Origin: Ferruginibacter sp.
GTDB lineage: Bacteria; Bacteroidota; Bacteroidia; Chitinophagales; Chitinophagaceae
Direction: 5' to 3'
DNA: 64,000 nt
Assembly: GCF_028288465.1 (NCBI RefSeq)
Contig: NZ_JAQBNR010000069.1
Coordinates: 1-64,000, forward strand
The stretch's first letter is position 1. Each line of letters opens with the position of its first letter. Below, in pieces: positions 17,405 through 26,143 of this stretch. The notes under the pieces are model-generated. The model was not told the origin of the DNA. It made no database searches and was given only the letters and a program-made list of their open reading frames with translations. Made by a program: the position numbers and the translations under genes.

Positions 17405-18070
17405 TTAATCGCTTTGTAAAGTAGCAATTACGGTTACACCACCTTGTACCACCTGGTTGAGTTCTACATTTATTTTTGTCCCTATGGGCAACAGCAAATC
17501 TACCCGGCTTCCAAATTTAATAAAGCCAAATTCCTGCGCCTGGCTTACCTTTTGGCCTACCTGCAGGTAATTTACAATTCGTTTTGCCAGGGCACCTGCA
17601 ATTTGTTTTACCAAAATTTCTGTATTGCCTTTTCTCAACACAACAGAGTGCCGCTCATTATCAGTGGAAGATTTAGGATGCCAGGCCACCAGGTATTTAC
17701 CATTGTGATATTGATTGTACACTACCGTGCCGCTAAGCGGGTTTCGGTTAACATGCACGTTTGCCGGGCTCATAAAAATAGATACCTGCAGGCGTTTATC
17801 TTTAAAATATTCAGGGTCAACTGTTTCTTCTATAACCACTACTTTGCCGTCAGCCGGTGCTATGATGGCATTTTCATTGATGGTCAATTTACGGTTGGGA
17901 ATACGAAAAAAAGAGATCAGGAAAAGCAACAGGAAAAGCGTAGCAAAAAAAATAATATACCCCAGCCAGGCATTGCTGGCGCTGAAAAAATAAAAGTAGA
18001 TTAAATTAATGGCCCCGAAAATAAGTGTTCCGATGGCAATCGATTTATAGCCTTCCCTGTGAATCGTCAT
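17405..18070 (-). CDS. psd: Phosphatidylserine decarboxylase, short type
   Basis: Pyruvoyl-dependent enzyme of 221 residues that converts phosphatidylserine to phosphatidylethanolamine at the inner membrane. Two hydrophobic segments at the N-terminus anchor it. Family blocks are ENAIIAPADGKVVVIEE and FMSPANVHVNRNPLSG. The self-cleavage site is FGSRVDLLLP, where Ser188 should become the pyruvoyl group; the short form uses GS in place of LGST. It lies downstream of cdsA on the same strand, with a TACATTTG box in the gap, so it may also have its own promoter. Confidence 0.95.
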   Translation of the reverse strand: MTIHREGYKSIAIGTLIFGAINLIYFYFFSASNAWLGYIIFFATLFLLLFLISFFRIPNRKLTINENAIIAPADGKVVVIEETVDPEYFKDKRLQVSIFMSPANVHVNRNPLSGTVVYNQYHNGKYLVAWHPKSSTDNERHSVVLRKGNTEILVKQIAGALAKRIVNYLQVGQKVSQAQEFGFIKFGSRVDLLLPIGTKINVELNQVVQGGVTVIATLQSD

Positions 18071-18088
18071 GCGTTAGAATTGAGACGG

Positions 18089-18096
18089 CAAATGTA
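18089..18096 (-). promoter_or_regulatory. Possible -7 box of psd
   Basis: Minus-strand TACATTTG, a perfect TAnnTTTG match, 18 nt before the psd ATG at 18070. No TTG at the expected distance was found. Confidence 0.4.
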
Positions 18097-18177
18097 CGTT
18101 GCAGAAACACAAAATTTTACTTTTGGATAAGAAGTTTTATGAAAGACTAATATGCTCTGTCTGAATATTCAGTGAAT

Positions 18178-18882
18178 TCAAACAAATAATTTTACATACA
18201 CCCACACAAAAGGAACGGCTATCAGCAAGGAATCAAAACGGTCTAAAAAGCCGCCATGTCCGGGCATAATGGAGCCGCTGTCTTTTACATCGGCCATGCG
18301 TTTTATTTTACTTTCGAGCAAGTCGCCCATTGTGCCGAATACTGCGCAAATGCCTGCAATGATAAACCAGGTTTGTTTTGGCACCGAAGGATAGAAATAT
18401 TTATCAGCCACCAATGGAAATAAAAATCCAATCACCAGCACACATAATATCGCACCGCCGCCGGTTCCTTCCCAGGTTTTTTTGGGAGATATTTTTGAAA
18501 ACGGAGTTTTGCCAATCAAAGAACCCACGAGGTAAGCCATGGTATCATTTATCCAGATGGAAAAAATAATGGCTATTGGTATTATATTTCCAAAATCAGC
18601 ATTTCCTTTAAATCCCTCCACATCATTCCATATATTCATTAGATCCATTAGCATTAAAATGGGCAAGGTTATATAGATTAAACCCAACAAACAATATTTC
18701 AAATATTGTTCACCATATATCTTCTTCATCAGCTTTACAAATTCGTACCAGCAGCCAAAATGAATGATAGTAAACAAAGCGATAAAACTCCATTGATTCC
18801 ATAGCAAACCGGTTAGCATAACCGCTACAAAAACTACCGCCGTTAGCGCACGGGTTTTTAAAACTTCAACATTTATTGCCAT
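18178..18882 (-). CDS. cdsA: Phosphatidate cytidylyltransferase (CDP-diacylglycerol synthase)
   Basis: Polytopic enzyme of 234 residues that activates phosphatidic acid with CTP to CDP-diacylglycerol, the precursor of phosphatidylserine and other phospholipids. The family signature is complete at the C-terminus: SKIKRMADVKDSGSIMPGHG then GFLDRFDSLL. SPKKTWEGTGGG is the other conserved block. At 234 residues it is shorter than the E. coli enzyme, as in many Bacteroidota. Its ATG is 3 nt from the stop of the CPBP protease gene, which indicates an operon that feeds psd downstream. Confidence 0.95.
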   Translation of the reverse strand: MAINVEVLKTRALTAVVFVAVMLTGLLWNQWSFIALFTIIHFGCWYEFVKLMKKIYGEQYLKYCLLGLIYITLPILMLMDLMNIWNDVEGFKGNADFGNIIPIAIIFSIWINDTMAYLVGSLIGKTPFSKISPKKTWEGTGGGAILCVLVIGFLFPLVADKYFYPSVPKQTWFIIAGICAVFGTMGDLLESKIKRMADVKDSGSIMPGHGGFLDRFDSLLIAVPFVWVYVKLFV

Positions 18883-18885
18883 TGA

Positions 18886-19899
18886 TCAGGATTGATGAGT
18901 GTCGCCAATATTTTCTGAATTGGCTAAAAAAGGATTATTGGTATCAATATAACCGGGTATCAGCACTTCTTCTCCCGGCCGGTCAATATCATTTTTGCTT
19001 ATTTTTTCAAAATATTTAAACAACCAGTACACCAATGCAATACCTACCACACCAAACCACAATGGAAAATGATCATCTATTTTTGAAGGGTCCGTTTTTG
19101 CTCCTGGCTTGGTTGAAATGAACAGCATCGTAATTGCAAAAGCATTATTAAAAAAATGCCCGATGATGTTTAACCAGATATTGCCGGTGCGGTAATACAC
19201 CCAGCCGAGCACAAAGCCCAGGGCGAACCTGCTTAAAAACCCCAGGTACGATCCGTGTATTGCACTAAAAATAATGGACGTAACTATGATGGCTAAAATG
19301 GGCTTTTTAAACCAGCGGGACAATAAATTTTGCAAACCTCCCCTGAACATTGTTTCTTCAAAAACAGCCGGTAAAAAAGCGATCATTACTACAGACACCA
19401 GGTAATCCAAAAAATTATCCATCCTTGCGATAACGGCCACCTGTTTATTGTAAGCATCTTCTGCTTCTTTAAACTGCTGCAGCGTTGCCTTTGACCAGGG
19501 TATTAGTTCAGTCAGTTCCTGCAAGGCGCCAACAATTGGCAGGCTTGCAAACATAACCAGTATTACAACTCCTGCCTGCTTTACATCTACCTTATGTGTA
19601 AATCCCAGGTGCAGCCATGGCTTCCTGTGACATAACAAAGCGTAAAAAAAAGGCGGTAAAAAAAACAAAAATAAAGTGCTGATAAATTGCATCCATCTCA
19701 ATGCAGTCGCATTTTCAGGTACCAGTATTTTATCCATAATTGCTGCAGAAGATCCACCTGAAAGATCTTTCAGGTGGATTTTACCAATCAATGGAATCAA
19801 ACTGATAAAGCCGCCAAAAATGAGCCCCACCCCGCAGAAAACGGCTAAAATACCCAGCTGGCCCCAGTAATTATAACGTTTGGTAGCAAAATGCGCCAT
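18886..19899 (-). CDS. CPBP-family intramembrane glutamic protease
   Basis: Polytopic membrane protein of 337 residues with about eight hydrophobic segments. The CPBP/ABI (Rce1-like) motifs are intact: EETMFRGGLQNLL, FSAIHGSYLGF and NIIGHFFNNAF, providing the Glu, Arg, His and Asn of the proposed active site. Substrates are unknown. It is the first gene of a three-gene string with cdsA and psd. The start at 19899 is the first ATG of the frame; dusB is divergent, 130 nt away. Confidence 0.9.
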   Translation of the reverse strand: MAHFATKRYNYWGQLGILAVFCGVGLIFGGFISLIPLIGKIHLKDLSGGSSAAIMDKILVPENATALRWMQFISTLFLFFLPPFFYALLCHRKPWLHLGFTHKVDVKQAGVVILVMFASLPIVGALQELTELIPWSKATLQQFKEAEDAYNKQVAVIARMDNFLDYLVSVVMIAFLPAVFEETMFRGGLQNLLSRWFKKPILAIIVTSIIFSAIHGSYLGFLSRFALGFVLGWVYYRTGNIWLNIIGHFFNNAFAITMLFISTKPGAKTDPSKIDDHFPLWFGVVGIALVYWLFKYFEKISKNDIDRPGEEVLIPGYIDTNNPFLANSENIGDTHQS

Positions 19900-20029
19900 A
19901 GTAAATGCTTATAAGTGCGTAAATTTACAGCCTAAAAGTTTACAGTTTGCAGTTTATTACTTCCGTTACTTTATAAATCATTTTAAACAGTATCCCGGTA
20001 ATCTGCAACATCAACAGCAATTAATATTT

Positions 20030-21067
20030 ATGCCTTCTATCGGTAACATACAACTTCCGGAATTTCCTTTATTGCTTGCGCCTATGGAAGATGTAAGCGA
20101 CCCGCCATTCAGGGCCGTTTGCAAAGACAAGGGTGCAGACTTAATGTATACCGAATTTATCTCTTCGGAAGGATTGATCAGGGATGCGATCAAGAGCCGG
20201 CAAAAGCTGGATATTTTTGATTACGAAAAACCGGTAGGCATTCAAATTTTTGGTGGCGACGAAGAAAGTTTGGCGATGGCTGCAAAAATAGTAGACGTAA
20301 CCAACCCCGATCTGCTGGATATCAATTTTGGTTGTCCTGTAAAGAAAGTGGCAATGAAAGGCGCCGGAGCAGGTGTTTTAAAAGATGTGGACCTGATGGT
20401 TCGCCTGACTGCGGCTGTGGTAAAATCCACTTCACTGCCGGTTACGGTTAAAACACGGCTTGGCTGGGATGATGAACACCGGAATATTGAAGAAGTTGCG
20501 GAACGCCTGCAGGACGTGGGTATACAGGCGCTGGCCATACACGGCCGTACCCGTTCACAAATGTATAAGGGCAGCGCCGACTGGGAACTGATTGGAAAAG
20601 TGAAAAATAATCCGCGGATTAAGATCCCGATATTCGGCAATGGTGATATTGACAGTCCGCAAAAGGCATTGGAGTACAAAGATAAATTTGGCGTGGATGG
20701 TATTATGATTGGCCGTGCAGCAATTGGTTATCCATGGATATTTGATGAGATAAAACATTTTCTTAAAACAGGTGAAACTTTACCATCACCCACTATTGAA
20801 GACAGGGTGGAAGTATGTAAAAAGCATTTGCATAAATCGTTTGAATGGAAAGGCCCTTTGGTTGGTATATTCGAAATGCGCCGGCATTACGCCAACTATT
20901 TAAAAGGACTTCCCGGTATAAAAGACTACCGTTACCAGCTGGTAACGCTGAAAACAGTCGAAGAAATTGATGCTGTGCTGGATGAAATTGTTATAAAGTA
21001 CGCCGGCTACCAGTTTGAAAAAACGCCGATAGAATTAATCAATTACCACGAAAAATGTCCGCTGTAG
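20030..21067 (+). CDS. dusB: tRNA-dihydrouridine synthase
   Basis: FMN-dependent TIM-barrel enzyme of 345 residues that reduces uridines in the tRNA D-loop. LLAPMEDVSDPPFRAV near the start, the catalytic Cys in NFGCPVKKVAMKGAGAG, and GNGDIDSPQKA with GRAAIGYPWIFDE are diagnostic of DusB. The frame is open upstream to 19880, but that part overlaps the start of the divergent CPBP gene and lacks homology, so ATG 20030 was chosen. Its TAG stop directly abuts the stop of the convergent AlkD-like gene with no base between. Confidence 0.95.
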   Translation: MPSIGNIQLPEFPLLLAPMEDVSDPPFRAVCKDKGADLMYTEFISSEGLIRDAIKSRQKLDIFDYEKPVGIQIFGGDEESLAMAAKIVDVTNPDLLDINFGCPVKKVAMKGAGAGVLKDVDLMVRLTAAVVKSTSLPVTVKTRLGWDDEHRNIEEVAERLQDVGIQALAIHGRTRSQMYKGSADWELIGKVKNNPRIKIPIFGNGDIDSPQKALEYKDKFGVDGIMIGRAAIGYPWIFDEIKHFLKTGETLPSPTIEDRVEVCKKHLHKSFEWKGPLVGIFEMRRHYANYLKGLPGIKDYRYQLVTLKTVEEIDAVLDEIVIKYAGYQFEKTPIELINYHEKCPL

Positions 21068-21775
21068 TTAGCACCGTGCTTCTTTCTTTTTATTGCCCGG
21101 TTTGCCCATGCTGATTGCCTTGTTGATGTATGTGATGGCATCAGGTTCCTTACAGGCTGTATCACCCATATTTACTGTAACCAACCCAATTTCTTTTGCG
21201 GCTTCTTTTGCTTTATTGCCAAGCGGAACAACATAAGATCCTGTCGCAATCACGAATTGATTCATAGTATGCTTTACCCTGTTGGCTGATGTATGAATCT
21301 TTTTTGTGACTGTTTTTAATAGCTCTTCCAGCTTTTTAATATCAAGTAAATCGTCAGGTTGTATAGCAACAAAATTGGCGAACGTTGCCCAGCCCGAAGC
21401 TGTTATCTTTTCAGTGGGTGATTCAATCCATTCCAACGCTAGCTCCCAGGCATGCTTACTTTCAGCAGCAATCCACGCAACCGTATATTCGCTGATCATA
21501 GAATAATTGGCGTTTTTAACCCAGGCAGCAAAATCTTTTTTTGTCTTTTTTGATTCATCTGCAATCAGTCCTGCAAAGTATTGGGCATCGGCATTTCCGG
21601 TAGCAAACAGGTCTACAGCGAGTGAATAATTCTTTTTAATTTTTTTCTGAATTGGTTTCATATCACCCACCTTTACGCCAAAGACAGGCTCCTTTGCACC
21701 ATGGCGTATAAATGTTTTTTTGGTTTGTTCGCTGCCAAGGGTTGCCAGCGTTTTCATCACTTCATCTTTTGTCAT
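21068..21775 (-). CDS. DNA alkylation repair protein, AlkD-like HEAT repeats
   Basis: Helical protein of 235 residues built of HEAT-like repeats, as in the DNA glycosylase AlkD, which removes bulky alkylated bases without base flipping. Recognisable blocks are FGVKVGDMKPIQKKIKK and WVKNANYSMISEYTVAW. Many Bacteroidota members of this family are uncharacterised, so glycosylase activity is inference. The upstream extension to 21847 overlaps the neighbour; ATG 21775 (MTKDEVMKTL) lies 7 nt after that neighbour's stop, which favours it and suggests an operon. Confidence 0.85.
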   Translation of the reverse strand: MTKDEVMKTLATLGSEQTKKTFIRHGAKEPVFGVKVGDMKPIQKKIKKNYSLAVDLFATGNADAQYFAGLIADESKKTKKDFAAWVKNANYSMISEYTVAWIAAESKHAWELALEWIESPTEKITASGWATFANFVAIQPDDLLDIKKLEELLKTVTKKIHTSANRVKHTMNQFVIATGSYVVPLGNKAKEAAKEIGLVTVNMGDTACKEPDAITYINKAISMGKPGNKKKEARC

Positions 21776-21782
21776 TGGATAA

Positions 21783-22301
21783 CTACTTAAGTTGATCAAG
21801 ATAAGTTTGAAGACCCGTTGTATATTGATATGCTCTTTTTTCAGCAATAAAATCTGCTCCTAAACTGATGGCGGCTTCAATGGCCAGCGCCATTCCAAGT
21901 CCTGCCCAAAAAGATTTTTCTGTATAGTTCCGAAAGTAAAAAAAAATGCCGGCTCCTGCAAGCAACAGCGCAATTTCTGTAAAGCGGTAAATAACAAAAT
22001 TTGCATTCACCTTTTGCATGCGGGGGATTTCATTGATTTTTAAGTCGCCTGGATTCATATCATAAGCGTATACATTTCTTTTACGGTCAGCATCACATCT
22101 TTTATACACTGTAAAGCCAATGGTTAAATGCATCAGCCCCACGACTAAAAAAGGGATTGCAAACCCTTTATGCCAATTGGTTTTAAGATAAAAGAAAAAA
22201 ATCAATGCCAGTAGTATAGCCGTTATACCAATGATTATAAACAGCAGACTTTCGGATTTTTCTGCGTCAAAATATTTTTCAATATCCGCCTTTGTAAACA
22301 T
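21783..22301 (-). CDS. Uncharacterised four-helix membrane protein
   Basis: Membrane protein of 172 residues starting at ATG 22301 (MFTKADIEKYFDAEK). Four hydrophobic segments are visible, two near residues 17-65 and two near residues 105-150. The loop between contains charged KRCDADRKRNVYAYDMNPGD. The frame extends upstream to 22391 into the GPx gene, but without a credible start. It sits between a GPx gene and an AlkD-like gene on the same strand, a possible stress-related string. I do not recognise a family. Confidence 0.8.
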   Translation of the reverse strand: MFTKADIEKYFDAEKSESLLFIIIGITAILLALIFFFYLKTNWHKGFAIPFLVVGLMHLTIGFTVYKRCDADRKRNVYAYDMNPGDLKINEIPRMQKVNANFVIYRFTEIALLLAGAGIFFYFRNYTEKSFWAGLGMALAIEAAISLGADFIAEKRAYQYTTGLQTYLDQLK

Positions 22302-22338
22302 AGATTTATTTGATGGGTAAGATATACAATAAAAGGAT

Positions 22339-22920
22339 TTATCCAATGGCTGCCAGCATCTCTGCGCCAAGCGGCGATATGGAAGGATCAAAATAATGAG
22401 TTAGCACGCCCTGTTCATCCACCAGGTATTTTGAAAAATTCCAAACAGGAGCCAGATTATTCCAGCCATTTTTATTTGCATCGCTTAGCCAGTTAAAAAC
22501 CTGGTTTTGATGAGGACCTTTAATGACCTGGCTCTTTTTCATCAAAGGAAAACTTACGCCGTAATTTATTTTGCAGAAGGATGCAATCTCTTCATCAGTA
22601 CCGGTTTCCTGTTGTTTAAAATCATTCGCTGGAAAAGCCAGTATCACGACTTTATCTTTAAATTTTTCATAGAGCGCTTCCAACGCTTCGTATTGCTGAG
22701 TATATCCACAATCGGATGCAGTATTCACCAGCAGAATTTTTTTTCCTTTTAAATCATTCAGCAAAAGCAACTCGTTATTGCTTTTTAGCACATTCAACGT
22801 GTAGATAGAAACTACAGGCTGCGTTTTTGTGCGATTGATTTTTATGCGATCCTTTTTAAGGCCGCTTAATTTCATCAATGCAGGGTAGAACACTTTTAGT
22901 AACTGTTGTTTAATAGTCAT
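22339..22920 (-). CDS. Glutathione peroxidase-like thiol peroxidase
   Basis: GPx-fold protein of 193 residues that reduces hydroperoxides, in bacteria usually with thioredoxin. The peroxidatic Cys is in NTASDCGYTQQYEALEALY. FPANDFKQQETG replaces the usual FPCNQFGGQEPG, so the second conserved Cys is Ala and the tetrad Gln is Asp, while WNFSKYLV keeps the Trp and Asn. ATG 22920 gives MTIKQQLLKVFYPAL; an alternative ATG at 22959 would overlap the ALDH gene by 16 nt. A hydrophobic N-terminus may associate with the membrane. Confidence 0.88.
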   Translation of the reverse strand: MTIKQQLLKVFYPALMKLSGLKKDRIKINRTKTQPVVSIYTLNVLKSNNELLLLNDLKGKKILLVNTASDCGYTQQYEALEALYEKFKDKVVILAFPANDFKQQETGTDEEIASFCKINYGVSFPLMKKSQVIKGPHQNQVFNWLSDANKNGWNNLAPVWNFSKYLVDEQGVLTHYFDPSISPLGAEMLAAIG

Positions 22921-22943
22921 ACTTTTTTTATTGGTACCGGGAA

Positions 22944-24317
22944 TTACTTCATCAGCCATTTGAATATATTTAGTTTGCCTTTATAAGATGGGTATTTCAT
23001 TTTAGGATCAAACCAGGTGGGTGTTTTTAAAATCCCCTTCCTGTGACTGAATGTATCAAAAGAAAATTTGCCATGATAATTGCCTGTACCGCTTGTTCCC
23101 CGCCCGCCAAAAGGCAGCTGGTGGTTGGTTAAATGCAAGGCCGCATTGTTAATACAGCCTCCACCAAAAGGAATGGCATTAATCCATTCCTTCTCTTTTT
23201 CACTGCTGCAAGTAAATATGTAAAATGCAAGGGGGTTGGGATTTTTTGCAATTATATCCCTGGCTTCCTGCATGGTTGTAAAACTTATAACCGGCAACAC
23301 AGGTCCGAATATTTCTTCCTTCATAATGGGCATATCCATTGAAACCTGATCTATTAAAGAAGGTTCAATGTATAGGGCGGACCTGTCTGTTTTACCACCG
23401 GCCAGCAAATTCCCCTGCGCCAGGTAAGTCACAATCCGGTCGAATTGTTTTTCATTGATGATCCGCCCATAATCATAACTATCTTTCGCATCCTGCCCCA
23501 TAAACTGAGTCAGCGCTTTTTTTAGCGCTGCTATCAATGCTTCCTTTTTCGAAGCATGTACCAGTACATAATCCGGCGTAACACACATCTGCCCTGCGTT
23601 GGAAAACTTAGCCATTGCAATGCGTTTAGCCGTAACCGTTATATCAGCATCAGCCTCTACTACGCAGGGGCTTTTACCGCCCAGTTCAAGGGTAACCGGC
23701 ACTAAATTTTTGGCGGCCATCTGGTAAATAATTTTACCAACTGCAGTACTGCCTGTATAAAAAACATGGTCAAATACAAAGTTGTTCATCATCTCCGGAA
23801 TTACGGTGGCGCCATCCCCTTCTGTAAATAAAACATACTGCGGGTCAAAAGTTTCAGCAATGATCTGCTTCATCAATGCCGCAGTTGCCGGGGCAAATTC
23901 AGATGCCTTTAAAACAACACAATTACCAGCAGCAATGGCCCCCGTTAGCGGAGTAAACAATAGTTGCAGCGGATAATTCCAGGGGCCAATTATTAACACC
24001 GTACCCAATGGCTCTTTTACAATAAAACTTTTTGATGGAATATTTAATAGATTGGTACCTACTGATTCCCGTTTCATCCATTTATTTAGATGATTTATAG
24101 CGTAGCTAATTTCTGATAACAAAAAGCCTGTTTCTGTTACCCAGGTTTCTTCGGGACTTTTTTTAAGGTCTTTGTAAAGTGCTTCCTGAATTGATTGTTC
24201 GTATTTTAAGATGGTTTGTTTTAACCTCGTAAGTTGTTCTTTTCTGAATGCAAATGATTTTGTAGCGCCGGTTTCAAAATATTGACGCATCTTTAAAAGA
24301 TCATTTATTACTGGCAT
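22944..24317 (-). CDS. Aldehyde dehydrogenase, class 3 / fatty-aldehyde type
   Basis: NAD(P)-dependent dehydrogenase of 457 residues. The short length and missing N-terminal arm are typical of class 3 (ALDH3/FALDH) enzymes. Catalytic residues are visible: Glu in LELGGKSPC and the nucleophilic Cys in NAGQMCVTPDYVLV. The Asn of the oxyanion hole is in IGPWNYPLQL. It probably oxidises medium or long aliphatic aldehydes, perhaps from lipid peroxidation, in keeping with the adjacent GPx gene. It is divergent from tadA, with 37 nt between their start codons. Confidence 0.94.
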   Translation of the reverse strand: MPVINDLLKMRQYFETGATKSFAFRKEQLTRLKQTILKYEQSIQEALYKDLKKSPEETWVTETGFLLSEISYAINHLNKWMKRESVGTNLLNIPSKSFIVKEPLGTVLIIGPWNYPLQLLFTPLTGAIAAGNCVVLKASEFAPATAALMKQIIAETFDPQYVLFTEGDGATVIPEMMNNFVFDHVFYTGSTAVGKIIYQMAAKNLVPVTLELGGKSPCVVEADADITVTAKRIAMAKFSNAGQMCVTPDYVLVHASKKEALIAALKKALTQFMGQDAKDSYDYGRIINEKQFDRIVTYLAQGNLLAGGKTDRSALYIEPSLIDQVSMDMPIMKEEIFGPVLPVISFTTMQEARDIIAKNPNPLAFYIFTCSSEKEKEWINAIPFGGGCINNAALHLTNHQLPFGGRGTSGTGNYHGKFSFDTFSHRKGILKTPTWFDPKMKYPSYKGKLNIFKWLMK

Positions 24318-24322
24318 GCTGA

Positions 24323-24330
24323 TAATTTTG
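24323..24330 (+). promoter_or_regulatory. Possible -7 box of tadA
   Basis: TAATTTTG matches TAnnTTTG, 24 nt before ATG 24355, inside the 37-nt divergent gap with the ALDH gene. No upstream TTG at standard spacing. Confidence 0.35.
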
Positions 24331-24354
24331 CAGCAAGGTAATTAAACCATTTGT

Positions 24355-24792
24355 ATGACGGATGAACAGTATATGCAGCAGGCTCTAAAGGAAGCCCGGA
24401 AAGCTTTTGATGAAGGCGAAGTACCAGTAGGTGCTGTAATTGTAATGAATGACCGTATTATTGCAAGAGGTTATAACCAGGTAGAAAAATTAACTGACAG
24501 CACAGCTCATGCAGAGATTATTGCATTGACCGCAGCCTTTAATTTTTTAGGCAGCAAGTATCTTCCGGAGGCTATATTGTATGTAACTGTGCAGCCTTGC
24601 CTCATGTGCAGTGGCGCTTTATACTGGAGTAAAATCGGGCGGGTTGTATATGGGGCCGAAGATGAAAAAAATGGTTACAAAAGGGTGGCGCAAGATGTCT
24701 CCCCGTTTCATCCTAAAACAACTGTCACCGGTGGCATTTTGCAAAACGAGTGCGCACAACTAATGAAAGATTTCTTCAAACAAAGACGGTAA
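24355..24792 (+). CDS. tadA: tRNA(adenine34) deaminase TadA
   Basis: Zinc-dependent deaminase of 145 residues that converts the wobble adenosine of tRNA-Arg to inosine. The active site is HAE at 52-54 (His52 ligand, Glu54 proton shuttle) with PCLMC at 81-85 (Cys82, Cys85 ligands). EVPVGAVIV near residue 22 and VYGAEDEKNG are typical of TadA rather than cytidine or guanine deaminases. Length is normal. Confidence 0.94.
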   Translation: MTDEQYMQQALKEARKAFDEGEVPVGAVIVMNDRIIARGYNQVEKLTDSTAHAEIIALTAAFNFLGSKYLPEAILYVTVQPCLMCSGALYWSKIGRVVYGAEDEKNGYKRVAQDVSPFHPKTTVTGGILQNECAQLMKDFFKQRR

Positions 24793-24819
24793 CATGCAAT
24801 GGCTGATCATGTGGGCCGA

Positions 24820-25206
24820 CTAAAATATCACGAGCTTTTTCTTTACCACTTTATCTTTTTGATTGATTGAAATAAAATAGATCCCCGGCATCAGCGATAA
24901 AAACATAGCAATTTCTTCCTGCCCGTTTGTGAGTAAACGGTTGTCCTGCCGGCATAACTTTCCTTTTGTATCCGTAATTTTTACCTGGGCTATACCGGGC
25001 TCAAAACCCTGCACCTGCAATGAAATTTTATTTTTAGCAGGATTGGGATAAATCTTCACTGACGTATGGTCTTCGGTTTTCACTATTTTTTCCGGAATGG
25101 TATTTACAACGGCAGTAGTGGGAATACTGTCGGACAATTGCAAAGACTGTGCAAAACAACAGCACGTAGAAAAGCAACAAAAAACAAACAGAAACGGTTT
25201 GAACAT
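24820..25206 (-). CDS. Minimal T9SS cargo: signal peptide plus Por-type C-terminal sorting domain
   Basis: Protein of 128 residues with a Cys-rich signal peptide (about 1-19), a short spacer and, from about residue 48, a type A sorting domain: SVKIYPNPAKNKISLQV, a central KITDTKGKL strand and the final GIYFISINQKDKVVKKKLVIF-like ending. Such domains direct surface proteins through the type IX system. Here almost nothing lies between signal and sorting domain, so the mature passenger is only about 30 residues. It may be a remnant or a small surface peptide. Gliding/T9SS genes elsewhere in the window fit. Confidence 0.85.
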   Translation of the reverse strand: MFKPFLFVFCCFSTCCCFAQSLQLSDSIPTTAVVNTIPEKIVKTEDHTSVKIYPNPAKNKISLQVQGFEPGIAQVKITDTKGKLCRQDNRLLTNGQEEIAMFLSLMPGIYFISINQKDKVVKKKLVIF

Positions 25207-25291
25207 AGAATTTAATTATGGGGTATTGATGGGAGCAATTACCATGTCAATATTTCATAACAGTTTCTTAAAAAATGAAACGGCATTGTAT

Positions 25292-25322
25292 TTGACATCT
25301 CGCTATAAGGCCACTAAATTTG
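25292..25322 (+). promoter_or_regulatory. Promoter of the superoxide dismutase gene
   Basis: TTG at 25292-25294, exactly 20 nt spacer and TAAATTTG at 25315-25322 match the Bacteroidota promoter. Transcription would start near 25327 and leave a leader of about 65 nt before ATG 25392. Confidence 0.65.
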
Positions 25323-25391
25323 TAAAAAATAACAGGTTACGCGTTATCTTAAATAAGTATTTACATTAAAATCAATCTATAAACAACAATT

Positions 25392-26000
25392 ATGGCATTT
25401 ACATTACCGGCACTACCATATGCGCACGACGCATTGGAGCCACATATTGACACTTTAACCATGCAGATACATCATGGAAAACATCACCAGGCTTATGTTG
25501 ATAATTTGAACAAGGCGCTTGCTGGAACACCCAATGAAGGCAAGACGTTGGAAGAAATTGTAGCTGTTGCAGGAACCATCAGCGCCCCCGTTCGTAACAA
25601 CGGTGGCGGTCACTGGAACCACAGTTTTTTTTGGGAAACTATGGCTCCTAACGCAGGCGGCACGCCGACCGGCGCATTGGCGGATGCGATTACCGCGGCC
25701 TTCGGATCTTTCGATGCATTTAAAGAAAAATTTGCAGCAGCAGGTGTTGGCCGTTTTGGAAGTGGCTGGGCATGGCTGATTGTTAAAGATGGCAAGCTTG
25801 AAATTTCTTCAACACCCAACCAGGATAACCCGTTGATGGATGTTGCCGAGGTAAAAGGTAAACCTGTTTTGGGAGTAGACGTTTGGGAACATGCTTATTA
25901 TTTAAAGTACCAGAACAAGCGCCCTGATTATTTAGCCGCATTTTGGAATGTTATCAACTGGAAAAAAGTGGCTGAGCGTTTTGAGGCTGCTTCAAAGTAA
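25392..26000 (+). CDS. Superoxide dismutase, Fe/Mn family
   Basis: Enzyme of 202 residues that dismutates superoxide to oxygen and hydrogen peroxide in the cytoplasm. All metal ligands are present: His27, His77 (in HWNHSFFW), Asp163 and His167 (in DVWEHAYYLKYQNKRPDYL). NQDNPL in the C-terminal half is more like Mn-preferring enzymes, but metal preference cannot be decided by eye. No signal peptide. A good promoter and a strong terminator frame it as a single-gene unit. Confidence 0.96.
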   Translation: MAFTLPALPYAHDALEPHIDTLTMQIHHGKHHQAYVDNLNKALAGTPNEGKTLEEIVAVAGTISAPVRNNGGGHWNHSFFWETMAPNAGGTPTGALADAITAAFGSFDAFKEKFAAAGVGRFGSGWAWLIVKDGKLEISSTPNQDNPLMDVAEVKGKPVLGVDVWEHAYYLKYQNKRPDYLAAFWNVINWKKVAERFEAASK

Positions 26001-26020
26001 TACAGGATAATTTTTTTATA

Positions 26021-26051
26021 GCTGCAGTAGAAATACTGCAGCTTTTTTTTT
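26021..26051 (+). terminator. Intrinsic terminator of the SOD gene
   Basis: Perfect 9-bp stem GCTGCAGTA/TACTGCAGC (26021-26029 with 26034-26042), GAAA tetraloop and a run of nine T, 20 nt after the stop codon. Confidence 0.95.
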
Positions 26052-26143
26052 GCGGGCATCTTAACCTGCAAGGCGAAGAAATTTCTACATAATACGGCAC
26101 CAGAGATAATAATACAGCTTGTATCTTACTGGCAACATTGTTG

